Below are positions 45,928 through 48,250 of a DNA stretch of 48,250 nucleotides, piece after piece. The number at the start of each line of letters is the position of its first letter. The stretch's first letter is position 1. The position numbers and the translations under genes are program-made. The stretch comes from an uncultured Burkholderiales bacterium (lineage in GTDB: Bacteria > Pseudomonadota > Gammaproteobacteria > Burkholderiales > Burkholderiaceae_C): contig CAIQBO010000017.1 in NCBI GenBank assembly GCA_903870145.1, positions 1 to 48,250 of the forward strand. The letters run 5' to 3'. The notes beneath the pieces were generated by a model. That model was not told the DNA's origin, did not search any database, and saw only the letters and a program-made list of their open reading frames with translations.

Positions 45928-47154
45928 TCAGCTCTTCAGGGCAAAGCCAGCCACTGTTTTGTAGTGTTCTGAAATTTCGCGCAAAGCCTCTTGGCTGATC
46001 AGGTCGTCAATGTGTCTGAAGGGCATGCCTTTGCTGAGTTCATCGGCCTTCATGATGATGAAGTCTGGCGGCACTTCGCGGTTGGTTTGCACCACACGTG
46101 CCGTGATGGCCAAGCGTTTGGCTTCGTAATTTTTCAGCGCTGTGGCGGGGTCTGATTGGCTGCTCAATTCTTCGGCCAAGATGCGTGCATCGATCAAGGC
46201 TTGCGCTGAGCCATTGGAGCCGCGGGGGTACATCGGGTGCGCTGCGTCACCCATCAAACTGACTCGGCCTTGGCTCCAAAAAGGCAAGGCATCTTTGTCG
46301 ACCATGGGGTATTCAAATATGGATTGTGCCGTCATGATCAAGTTGGGCACATCCAGCCAATCAAAGCGCCAGTCTTTGAAAATATCGGCGCACACTTGCC
46401 GATCTCCTGGCCTGTTCCAGTCGTTCATGACGGCGTTGGGGCGCTGCAGTTCAGCCACCCAATTGATGAGTTGGTTGCCGCGCCCATCTACGTTGTCCAC
46501 GATGGGGTAGATCACCATTTTGCCGCGCTCAACAGTGCCAATGCGCAGGTAAGTTTTGCCTGTGAAGATGGGCGGATGCACGCTCACGCCGCGCCACGTG
46601 TTGATGCCGGCAAAGCACAACTTGTCGCCAGGGTGCATCTGTTTTCTGATCACTGAGTTGACACCATCGCAGGCCACGGCAATGTCGCTTTCAATGGTGA
46701 CAGCTTGGCCATCAGGGCCACAAGAAAATTGCACCGAAACAGCGTCGGCATTTTGCGAGAAACCTGTACATCGAAAACCGGTGTGCACTTTGCTGGGGCC
46801 TAGGCGATCCAAAACGGCTTGGTACAAAATACGGTGCAATTTACCTCGGTGCAGACCGATCTCAGGCAAGGCATAACCGGCATGGCGCCCGCGCGCTTCT
46901 TGGTAAACAAACTGGCCGTGGTGCGTGTAGAAAATGCTTTCAAAATTTTCAATGCCAGCGGCTTCTAACTCAGCCTGCAGGCCTAAATCGGCCAATTCTT
47001 TCATGGCGTGCGGCAGCAAGGTGATACCAACACCAATTTCTTTGACCTCTGGCACGGCTTCGTAGACATCGCAATCGATGCCGCGTTGGTGCAAGCCCAG
47101 CGCAAAGCTCAAGCCTGCAATACCGCCGCCCACAATGGCTATCGTCATGCTCAT
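45928..47154 (-). CDS. FAD-dependent aromatic monooxygenase, PhzS-like
   Basis: Group A flavoprotein hydroxylase of 408 residues. FAD motifs: GGGIAGLSFALGLHQRG at the N-terminus, the DG motif in VACDGVNSVIRKQM, and GD motif VSLMGDAAHPMYPRGSNGSA. NWVAELQRPN, DWRFDWLDV and EYPMVDKDALPFWSQGR closely follow the pattern of PhzS (phenazine hydroxylase) and related flavin-dependent oxidoreductases. Its natural substrate is unknown; a carboxylated N-heterocycle or phenol is plausible. Its start overlaps the stop of the Bug-type binding protein by four bases, so the two are one operon. Confidence 0.85.
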   Translation of the reverse strand: MSMTIAIVGGGIAGLSFALGLHQRGIDCDVYEAVPEVKEIGVGITLLPHAMKELADLGLQAELEAAGIENFESIFYTHHGQFVYQEARGRHAGYALPEIGLHRGKLHRILYQAVLDRLGPSKVHTGFRCTGFSQNADAVSVQFSCGPDGQAVTIESDIAVACDGVNSVIRKQMHPGDKLCFAGINTWRGVSVHPPIFTGKTYLRIGTVERGKMVIYPIVDNVDGRGNQLINWVAELQRPNAVMNDWNRPGDRQVCADIFKDWRFDWLDVPNLIMTAQSIFEYPMVDKDALPFWSQGRVSLMGDAAHPMYPRGSNGSAQALIDARILAEELSSQSDPATALKNYEAKRLAITARVVQTNREVPPDFIIMKADELSKGMPFRHIDDLISQEALREISEHYKTVAGFALKS

Positions 47155-48188
47155 TCAGCCTTGATGCCTTGGGTTTTGATCAGCTCGGCCCAGCGCTGTG
47201 CATCTTTGGCAACCAACTGCCCAAACTCCTCTGGCGTGCTGCTGCTGGGGTCCATGCCTTGGGGCTGAAAAGCGCGTTTGATTTCTTCGCTGGCCAAGAT
47301 GCTGCGAATTTCTTTGTTGAACACATTGACCATTTCGGCCGGTGTGCCCTTGGGTGCAAAGATGCCGTACCACATGTCCACATTGACTTTGCCCGCTTTG
47401 GCCTCGGCCAAGGTTGGCACATCAGGCAACAGGGGGTGTCGCTGCTCACTGCCAATGCCCAAGGCCACCAAGCGGCCTGCACGAATCTGCGGCAAGGCCA
47501 CATGGATGGGCAAAAACATGGCGTCGACCTGGCCGCCCAGCAAATCGGACACGGCAGGGGCTGTGCCTCGATAAGGAATATGAGTTAAATAAACCTTGGC
47601 CGTATTCTTGAACAGCTCCATGGACAGGTGATGCGGCGTGCCAACACCGGGGGAAGCGTAATTGATTCGGCCCGGTTGGCTTTGCGCCGCTTTGACCAAA
47701 TCAAGCGCTGTTTTGAAACCGGTTTTCGGGTGCGTGACCAAGAGCAATTGGCCCCAGCTGGTTAAAACCACGGGCGCTAAATCGCGCACAGGGTCAAAGC
47801 TCAAGCCGCTGTAAAGGCTGCGGTTCATGACCAAGGTGTTCACACTGACCAGCAAGGTGTTGCCATCAGGCGCAGCGCGCACCACGGCTTCTGTCCCGAT
47901 GTTGCCAGAGGCACCGACGCGGTTTTCGACCACCACGGGCCGGTTCAGACGCTGAGACAAACGAGGGCCCAAACTTCGGGCAATCAAGTCGATGCCGGTG
48001 CCGGGCGTGAAGGGCACGATCAACTTGAGGGTGGGGCTGGCGCTGGCAGCGCTGGGGGCCGTTTGCGCCTGCAGTGCGCTCCAACTTAAAAGCAGGATGC
48101 TGGCGGCCAGAATGCTTGAGACGCTTCGGCGCAAGCGTGAAGCAGAGATCAATAAAGCAGCACGGGGGTCAAAGTTCGGAGGGGTCAT
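47151..48188 (-). CDS. Bug family (tripartite tricarboxylate transporter) substrate-binding protein
   Basis: Periplasmic TctC/Bug-type receptor of 345 residues. The N-terminal about 45 residues hold a long signal peptide (RRSVSSILAASILLLSWSAL then QAQ). Family segments: LIVPFTPGTGIDLIARSLGP, VVENRVGASGNIGTEAVVRA, NTLLVSVNTLVMNRSLY, INYASPGVGTPHHLSMELF, HIPYRGTAPAVSDLLGGQVD. No TctA/TctB permease lies next to it, as is common for the expanded Bug family. Operon with the PhzS-like monooxygenase suggests it binds that enzyme's substrate. Confidence 0.93.
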   Translation of the reverse strand: MTPPNFDPRAALLISASRLRRSVSSILAASILLLSWSALQAQTAPSAASASPTLKLIVPFTPGTGIDLIARSLGPRLSQRLNRPVVVENRVGASGNIGTEAVVRAAPDGNTLLVSVNTLVMNRSLYSGLSFDPVRDLAPVVLTSWGQLLLVTHPKTGFKTALDLVKAAQSQPGRINYASPGVGTPHHLSMELFKNTAKVYLTHIPYRGTAPAVSDLLGGQVDAMFLPIHVALPQIRAGRLVALGIGSEQRHPLLPDVPTLAEAKAGKVNVDMWYGIFAPKGTPAEMVNVFNKEIRSILASEEIKRAFQPQGMDPSSSTPEEFGQLVAKDAQRWAELIKTQGIKAE

Positions 48189-48215
48189 CCCTCATTATTT
48201 CACTTTTTCTTGATC

Positions 48216-48237
48216 GAACCGCTTGACAGTGCGGTTC
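48216..48237. promoter_or_regulatory. Inverted repeat in the upstream region of the Bug/monooxygenase operon
   Basis: GAACCGC-TTGACAGT-GCGGTTC: perfect seven-base arms around an eight-base centre that contains a TTGACA hexamer on the plus strand. About 28 bases before the Bug-protein start. Probably an operator; a divergent regulator gene may begin beyond the window. Confidence 0.45.
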
Positions 48238-48250
48238 CGAAAATAATGAC

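Overview
The window is a piece of a betaproteobacterial chromosome, most likely Burkholderiales, family Comamonadaceae (Limnohabitans/Rhodoferax/Polaromonas-like). This is inferred from: a bioC - coxB - coxA - small assembly protein - ctaG - DUF2970 - coxC run; a fused aroA-cmk gene; the gyrA-serC-pheA-tyrA-aroA/cmk-rpsA-ihfB-lapA-lapB order; the ompA-ubiG-gph order on the other side of gyrA; and several orphan or tripartite solute-binding proteins. No tRNA, rRNA, CRISPR array, insertion sequence or prophage was seen. No stretch above 300 bases lacks a gene; the longest gap is about 226 bases, between gyrA and ompA.

Layout. (1) 1-5.7 kb, plus strand: 3' part of bioC, then the aa3-type cytochrome c oxidase operon with assembly genes, closed by a perfect 36-base palindromic terminator. 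(2) 5.8-6.9 kb, minus: an orphan TakP-like TRAP substrate-binding protein. (3) 7.0-10.6 kb: a ModE-HTH/periplasmic-binding-fold regulator, divergent from a complete tungstate-type ABC transporter (tupB-tupC-tupA). (4) 10.6-21.4 kb, minus: a TAXI-type TRAP transporter (binding protein plus fused permease) followed by a molybdenum hydroxylase operon, coxS-coxL-coxM-coxD-coxE-coxG-xdhC. The large subunit carries the form II signature AYRGAGR, so it is probably not a CO dehydrogenase. (5) 21.4-22.8 kb, minus: crcB (fluoride channel) and rdgC. (6) 23-30.3 kb: a DctPQM TRAP transporter on the minus strand, divergent from a MarR-like regulator and a 1234-residue fused HyuA-HyuB (5-oxoprolinase/hydantoinase type) gene. 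(7) 30.3-31.9 kb, minus: a ComEA-like HhH protein and a TDT-family (TehA/SLAC1-type) transporter. (8) 31.9-43.5 kb, minus: lapB, lapA, ihfB, rpsA, aroA-cmk, tyrA, pheA, serC, gyrA. (9) 43.7-45.9 kb, plus: ompA-family gene, ubiG, gph. (10) 45.9-48.2 kb, minus: a Bug-type binding protein and a PhzS-like flavin monooxygenase in one overlapping operon.

How the genes fit together. Regions 3 and 4 look like one functional neighbourhood: oxyanion (Mo/W) uptake with its regulator, a cofactor-insertion protein (XdhC), a molybdenum hydroxylase with its CoxD/E/G maturation set, and a TAXI transporter that could supply the organic substrate. Region 6 looks like a second substrate-specific unit (importer, regulator, amide/lactam-ring hydrolase). 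Region 10 looks like a third (binding protein plus aromatic hydroxylase). These accessory catabolic units sit between highly conserved housekeeping operons. Substrates cannot be read from the sequence.
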